Part shown: piece by piece, positions 1 to 7,815 of the stretch
How the letters are laid out: every line of letters begins with the position of its first letter
Position numbering within the stretch: position 1 is the stretch's first letter
NCBI RefSeq assembly: GCF_000009365.1
Contig: NC_008260.1
Span: forward strand, 1,647,501 to 1,711,500
Direction of reading: 5' to 3'
From: Alcanivorax borkumensis SK2
GTDB taxonomy: Bacteria > Pseudomonadota > Gammaproteobacteria > Pseudomonadales > Alcanivoracaceae
DNA: 64,000 nucleotides
The notes under the pieces: model-generated
Told to the model about the DNA's origin: nothing
The model's database searches: none
Seen by the model: the letters and a program-made list of their open reading frames with translations, nothing else
Program-made: the position numbers and the translations under genes

Positions 1-792
1 CTAGCAGACAGCCGGCCAACGGCGGTGAACCTTTTCTGGGCACTTGAACGCCTGCAGCGCTATGCGGGGGACTTACAAGGTAAGGCGCTGGCACAGGCTC
101 TGGCCGAGGACGCTGAAGCGATTCATCGCGAAGACCTCGCCGCTAACCAGGCCATGGGCGAATTCGGTGCCGACCTGTTGCCCAGCGGCGCCACCGTCTA
201 CACCCACTGCAATACCGGTGCTCTAGCGACCGGCGGGCATGGCACCGCTCTGGGCATCATTCGCAGTGCCTGGGCGCGAAATCAACTCACTGGCGTGTTT
301 GCCGGCGAAACCCGCCCTTGGTTACAGGGCAGCCGGCTGACCAGCTGGGAGCTGCTAAACGATGGCATTCCTGTGACGCTGGTGGCGGACAGCTGTGCCG
401 GCCAACTGATGCAGCAGGGGAAAATCCAAGCCGTTATCGTAGGCGCAGACCGTATCACCGCCAATGGTGATACTGCCAACAAAATCGGCACCTACAATCT
501 GGCCGTTTTGGCCCAACATCACAATATTCCCTTCATCGTGGCTGCTCCCGTCTCAACGCTGGACCCGGCCCTGCCCAATGGCAGCCATATTGTGATTGAA
601 GAACGGGACGCTAACGAAGTGCGCAACGTGCAAGGCAAGTCATTAGCCCCTGAACATTGCCCGGTATATAACCCAGCCTTTGATATCACCCCCGCGCAAT
701 TGATCACCGCCATCGTTACCGAACGAGGCGTGGTCCACCGCCCGGATACGGCCAAAATTAACAGCCATCTGGCTCAGACCAAGGAAAGCTAG
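1..792 (+). CDS. mtnA: Methylthioribose-1-phosphate isomerase, 5' end outside window
   Basis: Isomerises 5-methylthioribose-1-phosphate to methylthioribulose-1-phosphate in the methionine salvage pathway (cytosol). The reading frame is open from base 1: the first codons read [15 protein letters not shown], which is the conserved N-terminal MtnA motif, so the gene begins upstream and the GTG at 25 is not the start. The catalytic cysteine lies in THCNTG and the catalytic aspartate in [17 protein letters not shown], both as in the family. About 263 codons are visible and the TAG stop is at 790-792. mtnB starts one base after this stop, so the two are almost certainly co-transcribed. The eIF2B-alpha-like fold family also contains ribose-1,5-bisphosphate isomerases, but the mtnB, mtnD and mtnC neighbours settle the assignment. 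Confidence 0.95.
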   Translation, partial: LADSRPTAVNLFWALERLQRYAGDLQGKALAQALAEDAEAIHREDLAANQAMGEFGADLLPSGATVYTHCNTGALATGGHGTALGIIRSAWARNQLTGVFAGETRPWLQGSRLTSWELLNDGIPVTLVADSCAGQLMQQGKIQAVIVGADRITANGDTANKIGTYNLAVLAQHHNIPFIVAAPVSTLDPALPNGSHIVIEERDANEVRNVQGKSLAPEHCPVYNPAFDITPAQLITAIVTERGVVHRPDTAKINSHLAQTKES

Positions 793-793
793 C

Positions 794-1429
794 ATGCCTG
801 AGCGCCCCTACTCTACCACTGTCTTCCGCGACGCTGCCCGAGCATTGGCGGCCACCGGACAACGGATTTACGCTAATGGCTGGTCGCCTGCCACCAGCAG
901 TAATTACTCTCAGCGGCTCAATACCGACTTTGCCGCCGTTACTCAATCTGGCAAAGACAAAGGCCTACTGCGAGAAACGGATATCATGGCTGTGAACATG
1001 GACGGCCAGCCGGCTTCCAGCGGCAAGCCCTCTGCAGAAACCTTGCTGCATACCCAACTTTACCGCTTCGATGGCAACATTCAGGCGGTACTTCACACCC
1101 ATAGCCATGCCTCCACCGTGCTGACCATGCACTGGCCCGCTAACAGCATTACTTTAGAAGGTTATGAGCTACTCAAAGCCCTGCAAGGGATTACCAGCCA
1201 TAACAGCCGGTTAACTATTCCTGTATTTGAAAATACCCAGGATATCGCTGCCTTGGCAGCCAAAGTCGATCAGCAAATGCGCTCCGGCCACATCAGCCAC
1301 GCCTATCTTATTCGCGGCCACGGCTTGTATACCTGGGCTAACGATCTGCCAACCTGTTACCGGCAGCTGGAAGCACTGGAAACCCTGCTGGCCATTGAAT
1401 TGGAATGCCGAAGGCTGCGTGGCAGCTAA
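794..1429 (+). CDS. mtnB: Methylthioribulose-1-phosphate dehydratase
   Basis: Class II aldolase/adducin-fold zinc enzyme that dehydrates methylthioribulose-1-phosphate to diketo-methylthiopentyl-1-phosphate, the second visible step of methionine salvage. The 211-residue length fits the family. Zinc-binding histidines are seen in the HTHSHAS segment near residues 101-103, with a further histidine in IRGHGLYTW near the C-terminus. The ATG follows the mtnA stop after one base, which suggests translational coupling. The sequence is intact throughout. Confidence 0.95.
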   Translation: MPERPYSTTVFRDAARALAATGQRIYANGWSPATSSNYSQRLNTDFAAVTQSGKDKGLLRETDIMAVNMDGQPASSGKPSAETLLHTQLYRFDGNIQAVLHTHSHASTVLTMHWPANSITLEGYELLKALQGITSHNSRLTIPVFENTQDIAALAAKVDQQMRSGHISHAYLIRGHGLYTWANDLPTCYRQLEALETLLAIELECRRLRGS

Positions 1430-1481
1430 ATCAGCATTGTCTCAATGTGCCAATAAATATTGCAGATATGGAGAACCGGCT

Positions 1482-2027
1482 ATGCATAGCGAACTGAAAG
1501 TCTTTTCTGATCAGGCCCCCGGGCGAGTGGAGCAACACCTCACCGACAAGGCCGCCATGGCGCGGGTACTGGCCAGCGCTGGGATACGCTACGAACAATG
1601 GCAAGCGAACCAAGCTCTATCCGATGACCCTCAGCAAGATGAAGTCATCCAAGCTTACCAGGCCGATATTGATCGGCTGATTGCCGATGAAGGTTACCAA
1701 ACCGTAGATGTGGTCAGCATGGTGCCTGATCATCCGGAAAAGACTGCCTTCCGGCAAAAGTTTCTGGAAGAACATCGTCACAGTGAAGATGAAGTACGTT
1801 TTTTTGTAGAAGGCCAGGGCCTCTTCACCCTGCATATCAACGGTAAGGTTTACGAAGTGTTGTGCAGTAAGGGCGATTTAATAAGCGTACCGGCCAACAC
1901 GCCGCACTGGTTTGATATGGGTCCAGAACCACGCTTCGTCGCCATTCGCCTGTTCAACAACCCGGATGGCTGGGTGGCTAACTTTACCGGAAGTGATATT
2001 GCTCAACAGTTTAACCGGCTCGCTTAA
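1482..2027 (+). CDS. mtnD: Acireductone dioxygenase (ARD)
   Basis: Cupin dioxygenase that cleaves acireductone to 2-keto-4-methylthiobutyrate and formate (Fe form), or by the off-pathway route with Ni. The metal ligands are visible as H98, H100, E104 and H142 in the HRHSEDEVRFF and PANTPHWF segments. The open frame extends back to 1227 inside mtnB, but that part reads as the mtnB shadow. The ATG at 1482 is preceded by GGAGAA and gives 181 residues, the usual family length. It lies 52 bases after mtnB in the same operon. Confidence 0.95.
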   Translation: MHSELKVFSDQAPGRVEQHLTDKAAMARVLASAGIRYEQWQANQALSDDPQQDEVIQAYQADIDRLIADEGYQTVDVVSMVPDHPEKTAFRQKFLEEHRHSEDEVRFFVEGQGLFTLHINGKVYEVLCSKGDLISVPANTPHWFDMGPEPRFVAIRLFNNPDGWVANFTGSDIAQQFNRLA

Positions 2028-2121
2028 ACCCGATACTTGCTAAGGCGTTTAGCCTAGCCGTTCTTGTGCAGCCACACACTCACGTCATCGGTCCCGACAC
2101 TCAAGCATGGAAGGAAACGGC

Positions 2122-2802
2122 ATGATCAACGCCATCATCACAGATATCGAAGGCACCACCAGCAGCATTGCATTTGTGAAGGAGGTGCTGTTCCCCTATG
2201 CCGCCAAGCGGTTTCCCGATTTTCTCGCGGATCACTGGGATCATCCTTGCGTTCAAGAGCAAATAAAAGCCGCCGAAAAGGAAAGTGGAGAAACGCTGGG
2301 CTCCGCTGATAAAGCCGCCGCGCTTTTCCTGCGCTGGATAGAGGAAGACCGCAAGGCTACCCCGCTGAAAACCCTGCAAGGCATGATCTGGAAAGCCGGT
2401 TACGAAAATGGCGACTATACCGCCCATATGTATCCGGACACTGCGCCGGCTCTGAAAAAATGGCATCAGAAAGGCATCGCTCTGTACGTGTATTCCTCCG
2501 GGTCCATCACCGCACAGAAGTTATTCTTTGGCTACAGCGATGCCGGTGATCTCACCGGGCTGTTATCTGGTTATTTCGATACCACCACTGGCCCCAAACA
2601 GGAGACAGACAGCTATCGGAAGATCCAGCAGGCGATTGATAAACCCGCCAACACCTTACTGTTTCTGTCCGATATCGAAGCGGAATTGGATGCTGCTGCT
2701 GAAGCAGGGTTTAACACCTGCCTACTGGACCGGCAACAGGCAGGGTTGGAAAGCCGTCACCCGGTGGCCAGCAATTTTAACCACATCAATCTAGCGGATT
2801 AG
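2122..2802 (+). CDS. mtnC: Enolase-phosphatase E1
   Basis: Bifunctional HAD-superfamily enzyme that enolises diketo-methylthiopentyl-1-phosphate and dephosphorylates it to acireductone, the substrate of MtnD. The HAD motif I region TDIEGTTSS sits at residues 6-14. The later SDIEAELDAAAEAGF stretch is the acidic C-terminal HAD motif. I chose ATG 2122 over ATG 2107 because AAGGA sits just before it and because MINAIITDIEGTT matches the normal family N-terminus; this gives 226 residues. The 3' end overlaps the convergent rlmG by 17 bases. No mtnK, mtnP or transaminase gene is in the window, so the rest of the pathway is encoded elsewhere. Confidence 0.95.
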   Translation: MINAIITDIEGTTSSIAFVKEVLFPYAAKRFPDFLADHWDHPCVQEQIKAAEKESGETLGSADKAAALFLRWIEEDRKATPLKTLQGMIWKAGYENGDYTAHMYPDTAPALKKWHQKGIALYVYSSGSITAQKLFFGYSDAGDLTGLLSGYFDTTTGPKQETDSYRKIQQAIDKPANTLLFLSDIEAELDAAAEAGFNTCLLDRQQAGLESRHPVASNFNHINLAD

Positions 2803-3958
2803 ACGCCGACGGGGTCGGGCCCTGGCAGCGCCACACCACAAACTTGGCATTACTGGCCAACACGGTCACCGACGTAAAACGACGTGCCAACACCTTGTGG
2901 TAGCCAAGATGGCGGTTACCGATGACTCGCAACTCTCCCCCCGGCACCAGTGCTGTGGCCGCCTGATTGAATAATCGCCGTGCCACATGGTCGCCGACCA
3001 CGTACCCATCATGAAACGGAGGGTTGAGCAAAATACAGTCGAAGCGTTGCTCCAGGCCAGCCAAACCATCGCCAAGATGGAAATGACTCTCCGCATCAGA
3101 AAAATAACGCGACACATTATCGCGGGCGCTCTCCAGCGCCAGCCAGGACTCATCACAAAAGGTGACCCTGGCCGCGGGATTGGCTTTCAGCACGGCCATG
3201 CCTATCACCCCGTTTCCGCAACCCAAATCGGCCACTTTAGCCCCCGTATGCAAAGCCTCAGGCAGGTGGTCTAGGAAAAATCGTGCGCCAATATCCAGTT
3301 GCTGCTGAGCAAACACGCCCGCGTGCACGGTCAAGCGCCACTGCAGTGCGTCTACCCGGCAAGGGTAGTCGGTATCGGCCAATACCCGCCCCGGCGCCTG
3401 GGCACTGAACAAGCGGGCTTTTTTCCATCCATATTCCGCCCGACCATTACCTAGATACCGTTGCATCAATGGCACTAGCTGCCGTGGCAAATGCTTATCC
3501 ATGCCCGCCAACCATATCGGCACACCCTTTGGAAGATGCCCGCTTAACCATTGCAACTGCCATTGCAGAAGCGCAATGGACTTAGGGACACGCATAATGA
3601 CCTGATCCGGGCTCTGCTTGGGCGCATCAAGCGGCCAGCAAAAGAGGAGATTGGGGTCGAGTCCATTGTCTACGGCATTCGCCCGGGCAGCCGCTGCCGC
3701 GGTATACGAATCGCCACTGCTCTCAATGTCAAGGGCGCTCGCTGCCGCCTGTTGCAGAGCTAAGCAAAGCGCTCCTTGCTGATCATTAAGCACCAGGGTT
3801 TTGGGCGCATTATCCCCATTCCCCAGAGCCTGCCCTCGTTCAGCTAACGTATTGAGCAGATACAGATCGGCGTTATCCCAGGCTTGCAGAGTCTCGTTGC
3901 GCCGACGCGGCCAGCGCTGCAAGCAAAGCTCGCCCCAAGGGTGGTGAAAAGGCGTCAT
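2786..3958 (-). CDS. rlmG: 23S rRNA (guanine-N2) methyltransferase RlmG
   Basis: AdoMet-dependent methyltransferase that in E. coli modifies G1835 of 23S rRNA. The sequence shows the RlmG/RsmC architecture: a degenerate N-terminal methyltransferase-like half (LQAWDNADLYLL, VPKSIALLQWQL), then the catalytic half with DLGCGNGVIG near residue 245 and the substrate motif NPPF near residue 311. The C-terminal NAKFVVWRC matches the family ending. The frame opens at 4036, but ATG 3958 has an AGGA box and begins MTPFHHPWGELCLQRWP, which aligns with RlmG; this gives 390 residues. RsmC is the main alternative, but the WGELCLQRWP opening and overall match favour RlmG. Confidence 0.88.
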   Translation of the reverse strand: MTPFHHPWGELCLQRWPRRRNETLQAWDNADLYLLNTLAERGQALGNGDNAPKTLVLNDQQGALCLALQQAAASALDIESSGDSYTAAAAARANAVDNGLDPNLLFCWPLDAPKQSPDQVIMRVPKSIALLQWQLQWLSGHLPKGVPIWLAGMDKHLPRQLVPLMQRYLGNGRAEYGWKKARLFSAQAPGRVLADTDYPCRVDALQWRLTVHAGVFAQQQLDIGARFFLDHLPEALHTGAKVADLGCGNGVIGMAVLKANPAARVTFCDESWLALESARDNVSRYFSDAESHFHLGDGLAGLEQRFDCILLNPPFHDGYVVGDHVARRLFNQAATALVPGGELRVIGNRHLGYHKVLARRFTSVTVLASNAKFVVWRCQGPTPSASNPLD

Positions 3959-4081
3959 CGTTGTCCTGTATTCATAGCAAAAGCAAGCGGGGCGCATTTT
4001 GCCCGTTACCTGCAGGATTGGCCAGAAACTGCGCAACCGGGCTTTGCCACGGGATTTAAGTATGGCATTTTTTAGATTGGC

Positions 4082-4090
4082 TGCTAGAAT
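4082..4090 (+). promoter_or_regulatory. Extended -10 promoter of tRNA-Pro
   Basis: The sequence TGCTAGAAT is an extended -10 element (TG-N-TAGAAT) about 11 bases upstream of the tRNA gene. The -35 region is weak. A GC-rich stretch, GCGCAGCC, follows the -10 and resembles the discriminator of stable-RNA promoters under stringent control. The spacing to the tRNA 5' end is short, so any leader would be only a few bases. Confidence 0.5.
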
Positions 4091-4100
4091 GCGCAGCCAT

Positions 4101-4177
4101 CGGAGTATAGCTCAGCTTGGTAGAGTACTACGTTCGGGACGTAGGGGTCGCAGGTTCGAATCCTGCTACTCCGACCA
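4101..4177 (+). tRNA. tRNA-Pro (anticodon CGG)
   Basis: A complete 77-base cloverleaf. The acceptor stem pairs CGGAGTA with TACTCCG, followed by an encoded CCA. The D arm contains AGCTTGGTA. The anticodon stem is CTACG/CGTAG around the loop TTCGGGA, putting CGG at 4135-4137. The T arm contains GGTTCGAATCC. It reads proline codon CCG and closely resembles E. coli proK. It stands alone between rlmG and hrpB, both transcribed leftward. Confidence 0.97.
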
Positions 4178-4181
4178 ATTT

Positions 4182-4211
4182 AAAAAGGCCGCTAATCAGC
4201 GGCCTTTTTTT
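4182..4211 (+). terminator. Rho-independent terminator of tRNA-Pro
   Basis: GGCCGCT pairs with AGCGGCC around the loop AATC and is followed by seven T residues. It begins five bases after the CCA end. The A-tract on the left arm could also support termination of leftward transcription. Confidence 0.9.
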
Positions 4212-4314
4212 GTGGGCTTATCGGTGATGAGAACAGAGGTTTCGTAACTTAATAACTAAGCCTTAATAACAACGCCATAGCCGTAAGCCGACACCCTACG
4301 CAAAGTCAGAGCCG

Positions 4315-6759
4315 CTATTGTCCCAGCCGTCGTTTGGTAAGACCGGTAGCCTGAGCATCCAGCGGATTCTCCGGCCACGGGTGTTTGGGGTAACGTCCGC
4401 GCAGATCCTTGCGCACCGCTGCGTAGTTTTCTGCCCAGAACCGGGCCAGATTATCGGTGATGGCTGCCGGGCGGCCCGCCGGCGTAAGCAGATGCACCGT
4501 AATCGACAGGGCACCACCAGCCAGTGCCGGCAGCGTTTTCAAGCCAAACAACTCCTGCAGTTTGGCGGCCAGCACCACCTGCTCGCCGGTATAATCCAGC
4601 CGCACACTGCGCCCGGTGGGAATCACCACACTCTCTGGCATGTCCTGTTTCAGTTGGCGCTGCTGCTCCAGAGTTAAAAGGCTCGACAGTGCCACTCCCA
4701 GCGGCAGTTTTTTCAGGTCTACCACACTGCGCATTCCTGCTAGATACGGTGCTAACCACTGTTCTAGATCAGACAACAATCCTGCCTCACTCACATCCGG
4801 CCAGTGCCCATCTGGCTGCACGCAAGCCAAACGAACAACCCGTGCCTGCCATTGCCGCCAGGACTCATCCCAGGGCAGCACAGCCAGTCCCAACTGACGA
4901 ATACCGGCTAACAGCCCGGTTATCCGTTGCTCGCTATCCAGCGACGTCAACGTCTGGCTTTGCAGCACCAGATTGCCCAGCATCCGCTCACGGCGACCAC
5001 TCACACGCTGCCTCTCTGCATCCCAGCCGACCTGTTCTCGCCACACCCCATGCTGCTCTTGGGCAGCCTCGACTTCGTCTTCTGTCAGTGGCCAAGCGAG
5101 CCGAATACGCGCGTCTTTAGGCTGACCATCGGTATCCATCACCAGCAGCCATTCCGTGCCCTGCAAACTGTCACTATCGTGTAGAAACAGGCCGGGGCCA
5201 TCGGCCATTTGATAACGCCCTCGACCACCGCTACGCCGGCGACTGATCTGTAACGGATACACTGAGGCCAACAACGTCCCCATCGCATCACGCCAGCGCT
5301 GTTCGGAATGGCCGTTATTGATTTTCAGGCGCCGCGCCTCGGCCAGCACTGCCCCAAAACGCTGAGGTTGATTCTCCAGCGCTTCCAGCCGTCGCCTCAG
5401 GTCCACTCCCTCGCCAGGGAGAATATCCCGCTCGGACAGCAGCGCAACCAGCTGAGCTGCGGACTCCGCCAATCCGGCTTCGCCTGCAACAATCAATAGT
5501 GACGCCAGTGACGGGTCCACGGGCAGCTGCGCGATGGCCTCTCCTCGTGAGGTCAGCGAGCCATTTTCGTCTAAAGCACCCGCGCTTTGCAGCCGCTGCA
5601 CCGCACTGTTCCAGGCCGCTTGAGGGGGCGCATCCAACCATGGCATTTGTTGCGGTTCACGACTGCCCCAGCGGGCCAAATCTAGCACCAGACGATCAAG
5701 CCCCACGCGCTGAATTTCCGGCAACTGATAACGTGCCAATACCTCCGACTTCCCCCACAAGCGGACACTGTGACCTGGGCCCAACCGCCCGGCCCGACCA
5801 CTGCGCTGACGGGCATTGGCCTCACTGATACGGCGGGTCACCAGCCGACTGCGATGCCTTGCCGGATCATAAACCGGCTCACGGGCAAACCCGCTGTCAA
5901 TCACATGGGTCACTCCCTCAATGGTCAGGCTGGTTTCCGCCACATTGGTGGTCAGCACGATTAATCGCGGTTCAGTGGCCGCAAGCGCCAACACCTGCTG
6001 TTGCTTATCCAGCGGCAACCCCCCGTAGAGTGAGGTGACCGGTGTAGTACAACCACACTGATTTAACTGACTGGCAACCCTGCGTATATCCCCCTGACCC
6101 GGCAGAAAGACTAGCATCACGCCAGCGGTGTCAACCAACGCCATGACTTGCTCGGCACAATGATCCCGCCAATCCTCGCGCGCAGAAACGGGCACATAGG
6201 ACACCGTTACCGGGTAGCTCTGCCCTTCGCTGCGTATCACCGGCGCTCCAAGCAAATGTTCCAGCGGCCCGCAGTCCAAAGTGGCAGACATCACCAGCAA
6301 GCCCAAGTCCAAACGAAATGCCTCACAGGTCTCCAACATTAACGCCAGACCAAGATCCGCATTCAGTGACCGTTCATGAAATTCATCAAAGATAACCAGG
6401 CTGACACCGGGTAGTTCCGGGTCCTTGAGTAACATGCGCGTGAGTATGCCTTCAGTCACCACTTCCAAGCGAGTGTGTGCACTTACCTGGGTGTCAGTAC
6501 GGGTGCGATAGCCCACGGATCGCCCCACCGGCTCCCCCCGCTGGGAGGCCATAAAAGTGGCCACGGAGCGTGCGGCCACCCGGCGTGGTTCCAGCATCAA
6601 TATTTTGCCGTTGGCACCCCACTCACTGTCCAGTAGAGCCAGCGGTACACGAGTGGATTTCCCGGCGCCAGGTGGCGCTTCAAGAATGGTACGATTGTAC
6701 CTTTTTAACGCTTTTAAAAGCGGCTCAATCGCGTTATCTACCGGAAAAACTCTCGCCAT
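4315..6759 (-). CDS. hrpB: ATP-dependent RNA helicase HrpB
   Basis: DEAH-box-type superfamily 2 helicase of the HrpB family. At 814 residues it fits the usual 800-850. Walker A is GAGKST at residues 31-36. The Walker B/motif II is DEFH near residue 125, the variant typical of this family. Motif III is SAT (VMSATLD), and motif VI is QRSGRAGRLGPG near residue 320. A helicase-associated domain and the HrpB C-terminal domain (ending AVRKDLRGRYPKHPWPENPLDA) follow. The cellular role in most bacteria is poorly defined. It is a single gene, divergent from the orphan gene at 6900. Confidence 0.95.
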   Translation of the reverse strand: MARVFPVDNAIEPLLKALKRYNRTILEAPPGAGKSTRVPLALLDSEWGANGKILMLEPRRVAARSVATFMASQRGEPVGRSVGYRTRTDTQVSAHTRLEVVTEGILTRMLLKDPELPGVSLVIFDEFHERSLNADLGLALMLETCEAFRLDLGLLVMSATLDCGPLEHLLGAPVIRSEGQSYPVTVSYVPVSAREDWRDHCAEQVMALVDTAGVMLVFLPGQGDIRRVASQLNQCGCTTPVTSLYGGLPLDKQQQVLALAATEPRLIVLTTNVAETSLTIEGVTHVIDSGFAREPVYDPARHRSRLVTRRISEANARQRSGRAGRLGPGHSVRLWGKSEVLARYQLPEIQRVGLDRLVLDLARWGSREPQQMPWLDAPPQAAWNSAVQRLQSAGALDENGSLTSRGEAIAQLPVDPSLASLLIVAGEAGLAESAAQLVALLSERDILPGEGVDLRRRLEALENQPQRFGAVLAEARRLKINNGHSEQRWRDAMGTLLASVYPLQISRRRSGGRGRYQMADGPGLFLHDSDSLQGTEWLLVMDTDGQPKDARIRLAWPLTEDEVEAAQEQHGVWREQVGWDAERQRVSGRRERMLGNLVLQSQTLTSLDSEQRITGLLAGIRQLGLAVLPWDESWRQWQARVVRLACVQPDGHWPDVSEAGLLSDLEQWLAPYLAGMRSVVDLKKLPLGVALSSLLTLEQQRQLKQDMPESVVIPTGRSVRLDYTGEQVVLAAKLQELFGLKTLPALAGGALSITVHLLTPAGRPAAITDNLARFWAENYAAVRKDLRGRYPKHPWPENPLDAQATGLTKRRLGQ

Positions 6760-6845
6760 TCGTTACGTCCGCCCTCGTTTCTCAGTGACCGCCGTCACGC
6801 TGACACTTTTCGCCACACGCTGATACGTGTAACAAGCAAAACCTA

Positions 6846-6854
6846 TGCTATATT
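6846..6854 (+). promoter_or_regulatory. Possible extended -10 promoter upstream of the 6900 orphan gene
   Basis: TGCTATATT is a good extended -10 match in an AT-rich stretch about 45 bases before the orphan gene. No convincing -35 is seen at the expected distance. This is inferred from sequence alone. Confidence 0.4.
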
Positions 6855-6899
6855 CTGTGCACAAACCTAATAATTAATAACTAACACATATAGTGATTT

Positions 6900-7466
6900 A
6901 TGCTGAATGATTTGGGGATTCCTGAGCATCTAATCTGGAAACTGAACCATTTTGACAACCATAAACGGGCGGTCAATTTTATCAAACAGTTCCAAGACAC
7001 GCTGTGTGTCTACAGTGCACCGGTACAGCAGCTTTATACTAACTACGACATTTCACTGCCGGATGGCGATGATCGTTCGATGATTATTCTGCCCAACCCC
7101 TACGCATACCATGACACCTTCAACAGTATTAGTGACACCAGTGTGCATGCCAGCGGCATGTATATTGTCCCAGGGGATTTGTTTGGCAAGGAGGGGTTAT
7201 ACCTGACCCTGCGACTACTTAAGTACGGCAAACGTGTTATCAGGCCGGTACCGCTGAAAGTTGGATTGTGGGCGCTAATGAAAAAAGGAACCAACGAGAT
7301 CCCTTTCCTCCCGGTAATTACTAAAGGCGATTTACGCGCGTTTCGTAAGGACTCCCCCTGCTTACATCTCCACCGCATTCAACCGTCGAAGCTGGGGCAT
7401 CGCTCTCCCATGGAGGTAAAAGCCATCCAGCAAGTGATTCGCGATAGGCTTAAAGTGTATATGTAA
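6900..7466 (+). CDS. Hypothetical protein, 188 residues, family not recognised
   Basis: I do not recognise this protein. It begins MLNDLGIPEHLIWKLNHF and has a charged, mixed composition with no signal peptide, membrane segment or known catalytic motif that I can see. The C-terminal half is basic and ends with a likely helix, VKAIQQVIRDRLKVYM. The ATG has no clear ribosome-binding site: the bases before it are AT-rich (ACATATAGTGATTT). It stands alone, divergent from hrpB and followed by 349 non-coding bases. The length, an intact frame and an upstream extended -10 argue for a real gene. The sparse context fits a lineage-specific or acquired gene. Confidence 0.65.
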   Translation: MLNDLGIPEHLIWKLNHFDNHKRAVNFIKQFQDTLCVYSAPVQQLYTNYDISLPDGDDRSMIILPNPYAYHDTFNSISDTSVHASGMYIVPGDLFGKEGLYLTLRLLKYGKRVIRPVPLKVGLWALMKKGTNEIPFLPVITKGDLRAFRKDSPCLHLHRIQPSKLGHRSPMEVKAIQQVIRDRLKVYM

Positions 7467-7815
7467 CAATACCCGAGGCCTGACGCGCATCAGCTAGCGG
7501 CTTTTATGTTTCCTGGGGTTGATCACAATAATAATGCAACAGCTGAATCTAACACTGCAAACCGCTGCAGGCTCGGCCTCAAGCCACGATCCCGGTTTTC
7601 CTGGATCACGCAGATGAGTTGATCCGTTCCATGAATCCATGATCCAACCCTGCTCTCGAGCGGTGCCAATTCATCCCAGAACAATTGAACTCAAGGGGCT
7701 TACTCTGCCCGCTCCAACGTTTTCTTGTACCTTACCGTGCGCATTTTTCGTTTCCTGCAACACCCCCGAAGTAACCGTTAAACGAACACCAACGTACCCG
7801 TCTGTGGCTAGCCGG
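7467..7815. other. Intergenic gap between convergent genes
   Basis: The stretch lies between the 3' ends of the orphan gene and tgpA. I see no credible ORF, tRNA, strong hairpin with U-tract, or long repeat in it. A few short GATCC-containing repeats (around 7600-7645) are present but unremarkable. Confidence 0.6.

Noticed and set aside
1227-1481. N-terminal extension of mtnD
   Set aside because: It overlaps mtnB in another frame; ATG 1482 with its own ribosome-binding site gives the family length.
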